Shown here piece after piece: positions 43,431 to 51,156 of a stretch of 58,496 nt of DNA. The position numbers and the translations under genes were made by a program. The notes beneath the pieces were generated by a model that had not been told where the DNA came from, did no database searches, and worked only from the letters and a program-made list of their open reading frames with translations. Source of the stretch: Bacteroidales bacterium. GTDB taxonomy: Bacteria > Bacteroidota > Bacteroidia > Bacteroidales > WCHB1-69. The stretch lies in assembly GCA_017962845.1 (NCBI GenBank), contig JAGCUN010000004.1, positions 1 to 58,496 on the forward strand, given 5' to 3'. Position 1 is the first letter of the stretch. The number at the start of each line of letters is the position of its first letter.

Positions 43431-44483
43431 TTAGTTGTTGGGCCGCAGTTTTTTGTACTTTTTCTGGCGCATCTGCCAACGCTCGCGGGCGTATTGCTGC
43501 ATGTCGGACACCTCGTCGCTCTCGTCGATGATTTCCAGCCCGAAGATGGTCTCGATGATGTCTTCCATGGTGAGAATGCCCTGGAAACAGCCGTATTCAT
43601 CGATAATGAGGGCGATTTGCGATTTCTGTTTCAGCAGCGCGTCCCAGATGTCGCTGATGGACTTCTCCTCGCTGAAGTAGGGGAGGTCGCGCTTGATGTG
43701 GCCGAGGGTGAGCGAGAACTTGTCTTCGGCAAGGTTCTCCAATGCGTCGTCGCGCAGCACGTAGCCGGTGATATACTCCGGCGACTCGGCATAGACGGGT
43801 ATGCGGGAGAAGTGGTCGAAGCGGTCGTCGTCGTAATACTCCTTCAGCGTCATGCTCTCGGGAGCGATGGCGGCCACCACGCGCGGGGTCATCACATCCG
43901 CCGCTTTCACATTGTCTAACTTGATGATATTCTGTATGATCTTGTTCTCATCTTCTTCCAAAACACCCTCTTCCTCGCCAGCATTGGCCATGGCCGACAC
44001 CTCCTCGCGGCTCACCACCGACTCGGGTTGCTTGCGGTTTACCATCCGTCCCACCACCTTCACCAACATCACCAACGGATACATGAGCACAATCAGCACG
44101 CGGATGGTGCGCACCGTGAAGCCTAACAGCTGTTTCCAGTGCGTGGAGCCGATGGTTTTCGGAATAATTTCCGAAAAAATGAGAATCAATAGGGTGGTAA
44201 CACCCGACACTACACCGAACCACGCCTCGCCAAATACCACGTTGGTCTGCAAGCCCACGCCCGCCGCACCGATGGTGTTGGCAATCGTGTTCAACGAAAG
44301 GATGGCCGCCAACGGTTTCTCCGGCTCGGTCTTGTATTTCCTTATCAATGAGGCATTTTTGTCACCCTCCTCTTCCTTCGCGATAATATAGGAGTAGGAG
44401 GTGGACATTAACGAAGACTCCAAAAGGGAACATAAAAACGAGATTCCTAATGCGCCGAAAAGGAATGCTAAAAGTAGTGTCAT
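43431..44483 (-). CDS. CNNM/CorC-HlyC family transporter (DUF21 + CBS pair)
   Basis: 350 residues. Residues 1-160 are a DUF21 membrane domain with three to four transmembrane helices and the conserved LLESSLMSTSYSYI, LAAILSLNTIANTIGAAGVG and SEIIPKTIGSTHW. Residues 195-330 are a CBS pair (VKAADVMTPR, FSRIPVYAESPEYITGYVLRDDAL, ALIIDEYGCFQGILTMEDIIETIFG). The CorC C-terminal domain of ~80 residues is missing, replaced by a short basic tail. Members are magnesium or cobalt exporters. It converges on the hydrolase gene. Confidence 0.92.
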   Translation of the reverse strand: MTLLLAFLFGALGISFLCSLLESSLMSTSYSYIIAKEEEGDKNASLIRKYKTEPEKPLAAILSLNTIANTIGAAGVGLQTNVVFGEAWFGVVSGVTTLLILIFSEIIPKTIGSTHWKQLLGFTVRTIRVLIVLMYPLVMLVKVVGRMVNRKQPESVVSREEVSAMANAGEEEGVLEEDENKIIQNIIKLDNVKAADVMTPRVVAAIAPESMTLKEYYDDDRFDHFSRIPVYAESPEYITGYVLRDDALENLAEDKFSLTLGHIKRDLPYFSEEKSISDIWDALLKQKSQIALIIDEYGCFQGILTMEDIIETIFGLEIIDESDEVSDMQQYARERWQMRQKKYKKLRPNN

Positions 44484-44505
44484 TATAGGTTAACCAAAAT
44501 TTTTG

Positions 44506-44513
44506 CAAAAGTA
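44506..44513 (-). promoter_or_regulatory. -7 promoter box TACTTTTG for the CNNM-type transporter
   Basis: Minus-strand TACTTTTG followed by C, 22 bases upstream of the transporter ATG; divergent from the box at 44538-44545. Confidence 0.6.
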
Positions 44514-44537
44514 CAAAAAAAGTTCGGAATTATTTGC

Positions 44538-44545
44538 TATCTTTG
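44538..44545 (+). promoter_or_regulatory. -7 promoter box TATCTTTG for the PNGase F homologue
   Basis: TATCTTTG followed by C, 24 bases upstream of the GTG at 44570. Because a TTG at 44534 lies just upstream of this box, and only codons after it can be translated, the GTG is preferred. Confidence 0.65.
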
Positions 44546-44569
44546 CTGCTCATTTATAAAGAGTTTATT

Positions 44570-46366
44570 GTGAAAAAAACGCTCCTCCTTTTGACCGGCC
44601 TGTTGCTGTTGGCGCAGGCAGTAGTGGCGCAGGTGAAACCTGTGAATATCGTTAAAAATGCCAATCGCTTTACTTATGAAGTGTATGATTATGGCGAAAA
44701 AATCGACACATCGCAACTGAAAATCAGTTTGGAAGAATCTCAGTTATATTATTTGATTTTTCAAGATGAAAAACCAGGACGTAATGTGCCAGGCTACGCT
44801 TATGAAACAACATACGTTGATTTGAAAAACGACAGCACCTGCCTGTGTGCGTCATTCAGAGATCCGTACTGGGAAACGGTTGAGGTGACCTCCCCGTTCA
44901 GCCGCAGCGACATCGCATACGAAACCACCGTGGTGGGCGGTCTCACCCGCTACACCTGCCATATCAACAGCAATACGCTGGAGTTTTTCGTGCAGGATTT
45001 TCCCGCCGACATCAACCCGCTGACTTATTACGGAAGATTCAAAGGGATTGTGGTCTGTTTTAAACGCAACAATCAGACTTACTTGCAGTTGGTGGAATCA
45101 TCCGAGTATGTGGAGAAAGCGAATCATGATGATGACGGCGCTGTGAAAAAGTCCAAACCTAATAGGAGAGTCTCTGCCCGTGAATTGTCGCAGATGAAAA
45201 AAGAGAGACTGGTCATCACCACCCGCATCTTCGATGATGTGCAACTCAGTTGGGGACAACAAAACGACCATGTGGAGGGCGACTACATCGACAACATGCC
45301 GTACGACAGCGTGTTACACTTCGCTGGTGGCACTCTCGCACTGAAACGGGTGCGCCTGCCCAAACTGCCCAAACACTACCAGACCTTCATCGAGCTGCAC
45401 CAGCGCAGCAACGGCGACGCCTACGACCGTACCGGCAGCGTGTTCGTCATCCCGGGAGCCGGCTTCGACCTTGTGCCCAACTTCTTCGACGGCATCAACT
45501 ATCACCCCGACTCCCTGCCTGTATTCGTTGGGAAAGACGGTCAGCGGTATCAGGGCTTTATAGAGGATGTTAGCCCTTTGGAAGAGTATAAGATCTCATC
45601 TTCCGTGTATAGTCCTCCCGTGGAGCTGATGCGCTTTTTCACCCCCTTCGGTGTGGGCCATTTCAACGACCGCGTGCAGATTGACGGGCTGGAATGGGCT
45701 GATGAGACCTACTACAAGCAGGAGGTGACCGACCTGTCGTCGGTGCTACAGGGCGAGGTTTGGATCGGCGTTTGGATTGGCAACTACGACGGCGGTGGCC
45801 ACAAGGTGACGCTCGACATCAAGTCGTATCCAGGCAGCGAAAAGTGGGAGGAGAGTCCCATGCCTGACAAGTATGTCGTATCTCTATTCAACACCTGCAA
45901 TGTGTTGGAGATGGCGGGGCAGAACTACGGCAAACTTTTCGCCACTGACAGTCTGAAGACTACATTTTTTGTGGTGGGGAAAGAGAAAAAGATCCGTTTG
46001 CGCTACATCAGCACGGGACATGGCGGATGGGACGGCGGCGACGAGTTCACCCCGAAGCCCAACACCATCCTGATTGACGGCGAGCCGGTGTTTACCTACA
46101 CACCGTGGCGGCAGGACTGCGGCTGCTACCGTCGCTTCAACCCTGTGAGCGGCAACTTCTGGAACGGCATGTCCAGCAGCGACTACTCGCGCAGCGGCTG
46201 GTGTCCGGGCACCGCCACCCAGCCGGTCTATTTCGACATTCCCCCGCTGGAAGAAGGCAACCATACCATCACCATCGCCATCCCGCAAGGCGAGCCGCTG
46301 GGCGGCAGCTTCAGCCATTGGGCCGTGAGCGCCTCATTGTTGTACGAATACGAATTTGAACGGTAA
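44570..46366 (+). CDS. PNGase F-like peptide-N-glycosidase
   Basis: 598 residues from a GTG (VKKTLLLLTGLLLLAQAVVAQ), with a signal peptide. The C-terminal ~330 residues match PNGase F: HQRSNGDAYDRTGSVFVI aligns with the EWDRYANVYV block, placing Asp286 at catalytic Asp60; GGDEFTPKPNTILID aligns with the Glu206 block, placing Glu492 there; SGWCPGTATQPVYFDI matches RAGWCPGMAVPTRIDV. The N-terminal ~230 residues are an extra domain resembling the bowl-like domain of Bacteroides/PNGase F-II-type enzymes. It should remove N-glycans from glycoproteins in the periplasm or outside the cell, fitting a host-associated, glycan-foraging life. I could not place the third acidic residue (Glu118). Confidence 0.85.
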   Translation: MKKTLLLLTGLLLLAQAVVAQVKPVNIVKNANRFTYEVYDYGEKIDTSQLKISLEESQLYYLIFQDEKPGRNVPGYAYETTYVDLKNDSTCLCASFRDPYWETVEVTSPFSRSDIAYETTVVGGLTRYTCHINSNTLEFFVQDFPADINPLTYYGRFKGIVVCFKRNNQTYLQLVESSEYVEKANHDDDGAVKKSKPNRRVSARELSQMKKERLVITTRIFDDVQLSWGQQNDHVEGDYIDNMPYDSVLHFAGGTLALKRVRLPKLPKHYQTFIELHQRSNGDAYDRTGSVFVIPGAGFDLVPNFFDGINYHPDSLPVFVGKDGQRYQGFIEDVSPLEEYKISSSVYSPPVELMRFFTPFGVGHFNDRVQIDGLEWADETYYKQEVTDLSSVLQGEVWIGVWIGNYDGGGHKVTLDIKSYPGSEKWEESPMPDKYVVSLFNTCNVLEMAGQNYGKLFATDSLKTTFFVVGKEKKIRLRYISTGHGGWDGGDEFTPKPNTILIDGEPVFTYTPWRQDCGCYRRFNPVSGNFWNGMSSSDYSRSGWCPGTATQPVYFDIPPLEEGNHTITIAIPQGEPLGGSFSHWAVSASLLYEYEFER

Positions 46367-46368
46367 TC

Positions 46369-46396
46369 GTAGAGACGTTGCGCGCAACGTCTCTAC
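46369..46396. repeat. 28-bp palindromic element, perfect copy
   Basis: GTAGAGACG-TTGCGCGCAA-CGTCTCTAC, a perfect 28-bp inverted repeat beginning three bases after the PNGase stop. It may double as a transcript 3' end. Confidence 0.9.
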
Positions 46397-46433
46397 AGGT
46401 TTGTCGTTAATTGCCTTGTCATTCCGTGTGCGT

Positions 46434-46461
46434 GTAGAGACGTGGTGCACCGCGTCTCTAC
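46434..46461. repeat. 28-bp palindromic element that supplies the kdsA stop codon
   Basis: Identical to the copy at 9709-9736 (core TGGTGCACCG). On the minus strand its GTAGAGACG end gives the TAG stop of kdsA at 46458-46460. Confidence 0.9.
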
Positions 46462-47267
46462 AATACGATGGCCTTTCTGATTTTCACCAGACCGGTGAGC
46501 AATGCCTCCAGCTCGTTGAGCGGCAGCATGTTGGCTCCGTCCGACAGGGCTTTTTTCGGGTCGGGATGGGTTTCGAGGAAGAGTCCGTCGAAGCCGGTGG
46601 CGACCCCTGCCCGTGCGATGGTCTCGATGAGTTCGGGGTGGCCGCCCGTAACGCCGGCCGGCTGGTTGGGCTGCTGCAACGAGTGGGTGCAGTCGAGCAC
46701 CACCGGGCACCGATTTTCCTGCATGGCCTTCACCCCACGGAAGTCCACCACCAGGTCCTGATAGCCGAAGGTGGTGCCGCGCTCGGTGAGCATCACCTGC
46801 GGGTTGCCGGCCTCGCGCACCTTCTCCACCGCAAAGCGCATCGCCTCGGGCGACAGAAACTGTCCCTTCTTGATGTTGACAATCTTGCCGGTCTGCGCAG
46901 CCGCCACCAGCAGCGTGGTCTGCCGGCACAGGAAGGCCGGAATCTGGATGATGTCGGCCACCTCAGCGGCCATCGCCGCCTCCTCTTCCGTGTGGATGTC
47001 GGTCACGATGGGCAGCCCTAACTCCGCCTTCACCTCTGCGAGGATTTTCAGCGCGGCCTCGTCACCGATGCCGGTGAAAGAGTGGAGCGAGGAGCGGTTG
47101 GCCTTGCGGTACGAGGCCTTGAAGAAGTAGGGGATGTCGAGGCGACGGCATACCTCGGCGGCGTGTTCTGCCACCGTGAAGGTGATGTCGCGGTTCTCCA
47201 CAACGCACGGACCCGCGATGAGGAAGAAGTTGCCGTGTGGCTGTATCAGACTGGTATAGTCAATCAT
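46458..47267 (-). CDS. kdsA: 3-deoxy-8-phosphooctulonate (KDO-8-P) synthase
   Basis: 269 residues from the ATG at 47267 (MIDYTSLIQPHGNFFLIAGPCVVENRD); a longer frame upstream runs through a terminator hairpin. The AGPCVVE start, FKASYRKANRSS, the CRQTDLL-like block (FLCRQTTLLVAAAQTG), IKKGQFLSPEAM and LDCTHSLQQPN fit KdsA. It condenses arabinose-5-P with PEP for the inner core of lipopolysaccharide. The stop codon lies within a 28-bp palindrome, and the ending RKAIVL looks trimmed by it. No kdsB or kdsD is nearby. Confidence 0.95.
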   Translation of the reverse strand: MIDYTSLIQPHGNFFLIAGPCVVENRDITFTVAEHAAEVCRRLDIPYFFKASYRKANRSSLHSFTGIGDEAALKILAEVKAELGLPIVTDIHTEEEAAMAAEVADIIQIPAFLCRQTTLLVAAAQTGKIVNIKKGQFLSPEAMRFAVEKVREAGNPQVMLTERGTTFGYQDLVVDFRGVKAMQENRCPVVLDCTHSLQQPNQPAGVTGGHPELIETIARAGVATGFDGLFLETHPDPKKALSDGANMLPLNELEALLTGLVKIRKAIVL

Positions 47268-47288
47268 GTTGGTGATGGGATAAAAAGA

Positions 47289-47313
47289 GGGCGGACAATT
47301 GAGTTGTCCGCCC
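47289..47313 (-). terminator. Intrinsic terminator between the CoA-transferase gene and kdsA
   Basis: A perfect 10-bp stem (GGGCGGACAA / TTGTCCGCCC) with a 5-nt loop. On the minus strand it is followed by TCTTTTTA. It ends the CoA-transferase transcript, so kdsA must have its own promoter or rely on read-through. Confidence 0.85.
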
Positions 47314-47328
47314 GTAAATGGTTGTAAA

Positions 47329-48000
47329 TTATGCTTGTACGAGATAGTCAACAAACAAGGCGGGAGTGTGAACGTGTTCGGGTTTGATGTCGCCCACGGG
47401 CACGATCTCCTTGGCCTCTGCGATGACGAGGTCAGCGGCGGTGGCCATCATCGGGTTGAAGTTGTTGGTGGTGCCGCGATACACGAGGTTACCGCTTTCG
47501 TCGGCCAACGATGCGCCGATGAGGGCGATGTCGGCGTGGAGAGGTTTCTCCAGCAGGTATTCCTTGCCGTCAACGGTTACTTTCTCCTTGCCCTCTTCCA
47601 TGATGGTGCCGAGACCGGTGGGGGTGAGCACGCCGCCAAGGCCAGCGCCACCAGCACGGATTTTCTCAGCCAATGAGCCCTGGGGAACGAATTGGATTTC
47701 CAAAGTCTTGTTGTTGAGGCCTTCGATGGCTTTCGGGTTGGTGCCGATGTGGGAGGCGATGAGTTTTTTCACCTTGCCAGCAGCAATCAGCAGACCGCAG
47801 CCCAGCTCCTTGCCCTTGCTGGTCTCCTTGTCGGGATAACCGGCATCGTTGCAGATGATGGTGAGATCCTTGGCGGGACCTTCCGCAATCGCTTCGATAA
47901 CTCTGTTGGGTGAACCGGCAGCCAGAAAACCGCCTACCATAATGGTCATGCCGTCTTTTACCAGGGCGGCAGCCTCTTTTGCAGTAATCGCTTTCTTCAT
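47329..48000 (-). CDS. CoA-transferase subunit A (AtoD/ScoA-like), without partner
   Basis: 223 residues, the alpha subunit length. MTIMVGGFLAAGSPNRVIEAIAEG, the SHIGTNP region, VPQGSLAEKIRAGGAGLGGVLTPTG and a C-terminal CoA-binding part are standard AtoD. Subunit A moves CoA between acetate/butyrate or succinate and acetoacetate only together with subunit B, which carries the catalytic Glu. No subunit B is next to it: a terminator lies 16 bp downstream and a divergent metallopeptidase gene upstream. It may pair with a subunit encoded elsewhere. A -7 box lies at 48071-48078. Confidence 0.92.
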   Translation of the reverse strand: MKKAITAKEAAALVKDGMTIMVGGFLAAGSPNRVIEAIAEGPAKDLTIICNDAGYPDKETSKGKELGCGLLIAAGKVKKLIASHIGTNPKAIEGLNNKTLEIQFVPQGSLAEKIRAGGAGLGGVLTPTGLGTIMEEGKEKVTVDGKEYLLEKPLHADIALIGASLADESGNLVYRGTTNNFNPMMATAADLVIAEAKEIVPVGDIKPEHVHTPALFVDYLVQA

Positions 48001-48070
48001 TGTGCTATAATTTTATATTGTTATTTGTTTGATTCTTCTTTCTAAAACCTGCTATGCAGAATTAAGGCTG

Positions 48071-48078
48071 CAAATTTA
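48071..48078 (-). promoter_or_regulatory. -7 promoter box TAAATTTG for the CoA-transferase gene
   Basis: Minus-strand TAAATTTG followed by C, 70 bases upstream of the ATG. Confidence 0.5.
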
Positions 48079-48138
48079 CATAATTTTTCTAAATCCTTCT
48101 CCCATTCCCCTAAATCTTTTGTAATAATTTTTTCTTTG

Positions 48139-48170
48139 TTTGAAGTTTTGGAAAAAAATGCGTACTTTTG
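48139..48170 (+). promoter_or_regulatory. Full Bacteroidota promoter for the metallopeptidase operon
   Basis: TTTG at 48139-48142, a 20-nt spacer and TACTTTTG at 48163-48170 match the TTTG-N19-21-TAnnTTTG consensus. It is the best complete promoter in the window and precedes the metallopeptidase ATG by 61 bases. Confidence 0.7.
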
Positions 48171-48231
48171 CAAACTTTATGGCGTTGGATTTGTTGTAGA
48201 GGAAAGATGTTAAACTTTTAATTCTAGAAAA

Positions 48232-48921
48232 ATGTACTGGTTGATTTTTGGCTTTTTCATGATTCTGAGTCTCATCGTGCAGGCTCGTCTGAAATCGAAA
48301 GTTCGCAAATATTCGAAAGAGTTTCTGCCTTCCGGCCTCACAGGGCGCGAAATTGCAGAAAAGATGTTGCACGAGCACGGCATCTACGATGTGAAGGTGG
48401 TATGTATCAAGGGAACGCTCACCGACCATTATAATCCCACCAACAAGACCTTGAACCTGAGCGAGGATGTGTATAACGGCAGTCATGTGGCCGCCGCCGC
48501 AGTGGCTGCCCACGAGTGCGGACATGCCGTGCAGCATCAGGAAGCCTACCACTGGCTCGGCCTCCGTTCGGCCTTGGTGCCGATGGCCAATATCGGAGGC
48601 ACCCTCTCCACCTGGATTATCCTTGCGGGATTGGTGCTGCTCTCGGTGCTGGCCAATAATCCCCTCATCGGCGAGGTGGTGGCCCTTATCGGGGTGGGAC
48701 TTTACGGCCTTACCACCCTCTTCACCTTCGTCACCCTGCCGGTGGAGTACAACGCCTCGGCGCGCGCCCTCGCATGGCTCGAGAACACCGGACTGCTGAG
48801 TGGTGCGATGCACAACGATGCTAAAGACGCCCTCCGTTGGGCTGCCCGCACCTACGTGGTCGCCGCCCTCGCCTCGCTGGCTACGTTGCTCTATTATCTC
48901 TCCCTCATCACCCGCCGATGA
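48232..48921 (+). CDS. Membrane zinc metallopeptidase (YugP/Zn_peptidase_2)
   Basis: 229 residues. An N-terminal transmembrane helix (MYWLIFGFFMILSLIVQ), the GREIAEKMLHEHGIYDV motif, DHYNPTNKTLNLSEDVY, and the zinc site AAHECGHAVQHQ (HEXXH-type) are followed by two or three further helices. YugP-like peptidases are widely conserved; substrates are unknown. It shares four bases with folK, so folate synthesis and this peptidase are translationally coupled. Confidence 0.93.
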   Translation: MYWLIFGFFMILSLIVQARLKSKVRKYSKEFLPSGLTGREIAEKMLHEHGIYDVKVVCIKGTLTDHYNPTNKTLNLSEDVYNGSHVAAAAVAAHECGHAVQHQEAYHWLGLRSALVPMANIGGTLSTWIILAGLVLLSVLANNPLIGEVVALIGVGLYGLTTLFTFVTLPVEYNASARALAWLENTGLLSGAMHNDAKDALRWAARTYVVAALASLATLLYYLSLITRR

Positions 48922-49391
48922 AAAGCGTGGTGTTGTCACTGGGCAGCAACCTCGCCGACCGCCGCTCCTTTATCGAGCGTGCCGCACGGGAGTTGTCGCA
49001 GCGCGTGGGAAACATCGTGCGTGCTTCCTCCGTGCGCGAGTCGGAGTCGTGGGGCTTCAGCTCCCACCCCTTTTTGAATCAGGTGGTGGAGGTGCAGACC
49101 GCCCTCTTGCCTGAGGAGATGCTGCGGGTGACCCAGCAGATAGAACAAGACCTCGGCCGCACCGAGAAATCGGGCCGCGACGCACAAGGGAATCCCATCT
49201 ATCACGACCGTACCATCGACATCGACCTGCTGTGGTACGAGGGTGAACATAGGGAAGGGGAGAAGCTCACCCTGCCGCATCCCCATATTGCGGATCGGGA
49301 GTTTATCTTGGTTCTTCTTGTAGAAATATATGGTAATCAGATCATTGCACCGTTTGAAAAGTCTTTTCAAGAAATGCTTTCTGATATTTAA
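48918..49391 (+). CDS. folK: Hydroxymethyldihydropteridine pyrophosphokinase
   Basis: 157 residues from the ATG at 48918, overlapping the peptidase stop (ATGA). LGSNLADRRSFIERA, SSVRESESWGFSSHPFLNQVVEVQT and the signature DRTIDIDLLWYEG are present, followed by LPHPHIADREFIL. It transfers pyrophosphate from ATP to 6-hydroxymethyl-dihydropterin in folate synthesis, downstream of FolE. The final residues (FEKSFQEMLSDI) are less conserved. Confidence 0.95.
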   Translation: MKSVVLSLGSNLADRRSFIERAARELSQRVGNIVRASSVRESESWGFSSHPFLNQVVEVQTALLPEEMLRVTQQIEQDLGRTEKSGRDAQGNPIYHDRTIDIDLLWYEGEHREGEKLTLPHPHIADREFILVLLVEIYGNQIIAPFEKSFQEMLSDI

Positions 49392-49412
49392 TATAGATGA
49401 ATTATTGAAGAT

Positions 49413-50066
49413 ATGAAATATAACTACATCACCATCGAAGGCTGTATCGGGGCGGGGAAGACCACCCTCGCCGAAAAACTGTCGGCTGAGTTTAACGCCC
49501 AGCTGGTGCTCGAACGCTTTATCGACAATCCTTTCTTGGCAAAATTCTACAAAGAACCAGAGCATTACGCCTTCCCGCTCGAAATGTCGTTCCTCACCGA
49601 CCGCTACCAGCAGCTCAAAACCCTGCTCTCCAAACGTGACCTCTTCACCGATCTCGTCATCTCCGACTATTTCATTGACAAATGTTATATTTTCGCCAAA
49701 AACAACCTCCAAGGCGATGAGTACAATCTTTATATAAAGGTTTACGACATCATTTCTGCCTATCTTCCCAAACCCGACATTATCTTCTATCTTCATAACG
49801 ATGTCGATCATCTGTTGAAAAACATCGCCCATCGCGGCCGTGACTTCGAGCAGGAAATCTCCCCTGATTATCTGCAAGATATACAAGGTTCCTATATGAA
49901 TTATCTCAACCATATCACCAATATGCCCGTCGTGATAGTGGATACCCACGAGCTGGACTTCGTTCAACATCCCGAACATTATGAATACCTGAAGTCGTTG
50001 TTAGACAGGGATTTCAAAAACGGCATTACTACTGTCATACCCCAAGAAGATCCAGTATTTAGTTAA
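49413..50066 (+). CDS. Deoxynucleoside kinase (dAK/dGK family)
   Basis: 217 residues. P-loop EGCIGAGKTTLAEKL, ERFIDNPFLAKFY, and the DRY-like LTDRYQQLKTLL, followed by VISDYFIDKCYIFAKNNL, match the dCK/dGK-like salvage kinases. It phosphorylates deoxyadenosine, deoxyguanosine or deoxycytidine; specificity cannot be read by eye. It lies 21 bp after folK and probably shares its message. Confidence 0.92.
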   Translation: MKYNYITIEGCIGAGKTTLAEKLSAEFNAQLVLERFIDNPFLAKFYKEPEHYAFPLEMSFLTDRYQQLKTLLSKRDLFTDLVISDYFIDKCYIFAKNNLQGDEYNLYIKVYDIISAYLPKPDIIFYLHNDVDHLLKNIAHRGRDFEQEISPDYLQDIQGSYMNYLNHITNMPVVIVDTHELDFVQHPEHYEYLKSLLDRDFKNGITTVIPQEDPVFS

Positions 50067-50140
50067 TAGTTAATAGTTAATAATTAATAATCATCAACTA
50101 CTAATCTCTCAAATCCTCAAATCCTCAAATCTTCCCCCTC
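50064..50140 (+). repeat. Simple repeats TTAATAG and CTCAAATC between genes
   Basis: The gap before the NlpC/P60 gene holds iterations of TTAATAG/TTAATAAT followed by about three CTCAAATC(C) units. Similar filler occurs at 52024-52229. No regulatory motif is obvious. Confidence 0.7.
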
Positions 50141-51097
50141 ATGCAAAAAATCATCACTATCCTAATCGTAGCTCTCTCCTTCCTCCCGTCCGCATCCCGG
50201 GCGCAGAGTTTGGTGCGTCCTGCTGCGGGACAGTGCATTGACATACCGTCGTGTAGCAAGATTGATTCTCTGGTTCAGCTGGCGCTTACCAAGAAGGGTA
50301 AACCATACGTGCGTGCGGGCAGCGGTCCGAACTCTTTCGACTGTTCAGGTTTCACCATGTGGGTGTACAAGCAGTTCGGCATCGACCTGCCGCACGGCTC
50401 TGTCACCCAGTTCAAGGTGGGTAAGAAGGTGGAACGGAAGGACATCCGTCCCGGCGACCTTGTCTTCTTTTACCGCAGTCGCTGTGTGGGACATGTCGGT
50501 CTGGTCACCGAGGTGGATTCTGCCGGAAATGTCACCTTCATCCATGCCTCCACCTATAAAACGGGCGTGAAAATCGACCATTTGGAGAGCAACTGGTATG
50601 CCAAGACCTTCTGTGGCACGCGACGCATCTTCGAGTGTGCCGACGATACTTCCTCCCGTGTGCCGGTGGTCTTCACCCCCGAACCCACTGAGGAGAGTGT
50701 TGATACAGTGACAGTTCCCGCTCCCAAGCCCGATACTACTTTTGTGGTGCATCGCGTGCAGAAAGGGGAGACGTTGTATGCCATCTCCAAAAAGTACGGC
50801 GTTACCGTGAATGAAATCCAGAGTTGGAACCACCTGCCGTCGCCCGACAAGCTCAGCATAGGGCAGAGTCTGAAGATTTATAAGCGTGGCACTGTTGCGG
50901 CTGCCAATGCGGCATCGTCAGCGCCGTCCACTCCGTCGGCTCCTGCCCCCAAGCCTGTTTATCACAAAATCAAGGCTGGCGAAACCCTCGGCTCCATCGC
51001 GGCCAAGTATCACACCACGGTATCTAAGTTGCAGAAACTTAATAAAATGGGGAATTCAACCTTCTTGCGTGAAGGCAAAATGTTGCGGGTGAAGTAG
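50141..51097 (+). CDS. NlpC/P60 endopeptidase with two LysM domains
   Basis: 318 residues with a signal peptide (MQKIITILIVALSFLPSASRAQ). The NlpC/P60 domain spans about 40-165, with catalytic Cys in NSFDCSGFTMWVYKQFG and His in CVGHVGLVTEVD. Two LysM domains follow (FVVHRVQKGETLYAISKKYG ... and YHKIKAGETLGSIAAKYHTT ...), separated by an Ala/Pro/Ser linker. It hydrolyses cell-wall stem peptides (gamma-D-Glu-mDAP bond). The architecture mirrors the MltD-like enzyme at 31313, with a different catalytic domain. Confidence 0.94.
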   Translation: MQKIITILIVALSFLPSASRAQSLVRPAAGQCIDIPSCSKIDSLVQLALTKKGKPYVRAGSGPNSFDCSGFTMWVYKQFGIDLPHGSVTQFKVGKKVERKDIRPGDLVFFYRSRCVGHVGLVTEVDSAGNVTFIHASTYKTGVKIDHLESNWYAKTFCGTRRIFECADDTSSRVPVVFTPEPTEESVDTVTVPAPKPDTTFVVHRVQKGETLYAISKKYGVTVNEIQSWNHLPSPDKLSIGQSLKIYKRGTVAAANAASSAPSTPSAPAPKPVYHKIKAGETLGSIAAKYHTTVSKLQKLNKMGNSTFLREGKMLRVK

Positions 51098-51156
51098 TGG
51101 AGATGTGGACCGTGAAAGGGAAGGTGGTGAAGATGGAAATCAAAAAAATATAGTTT

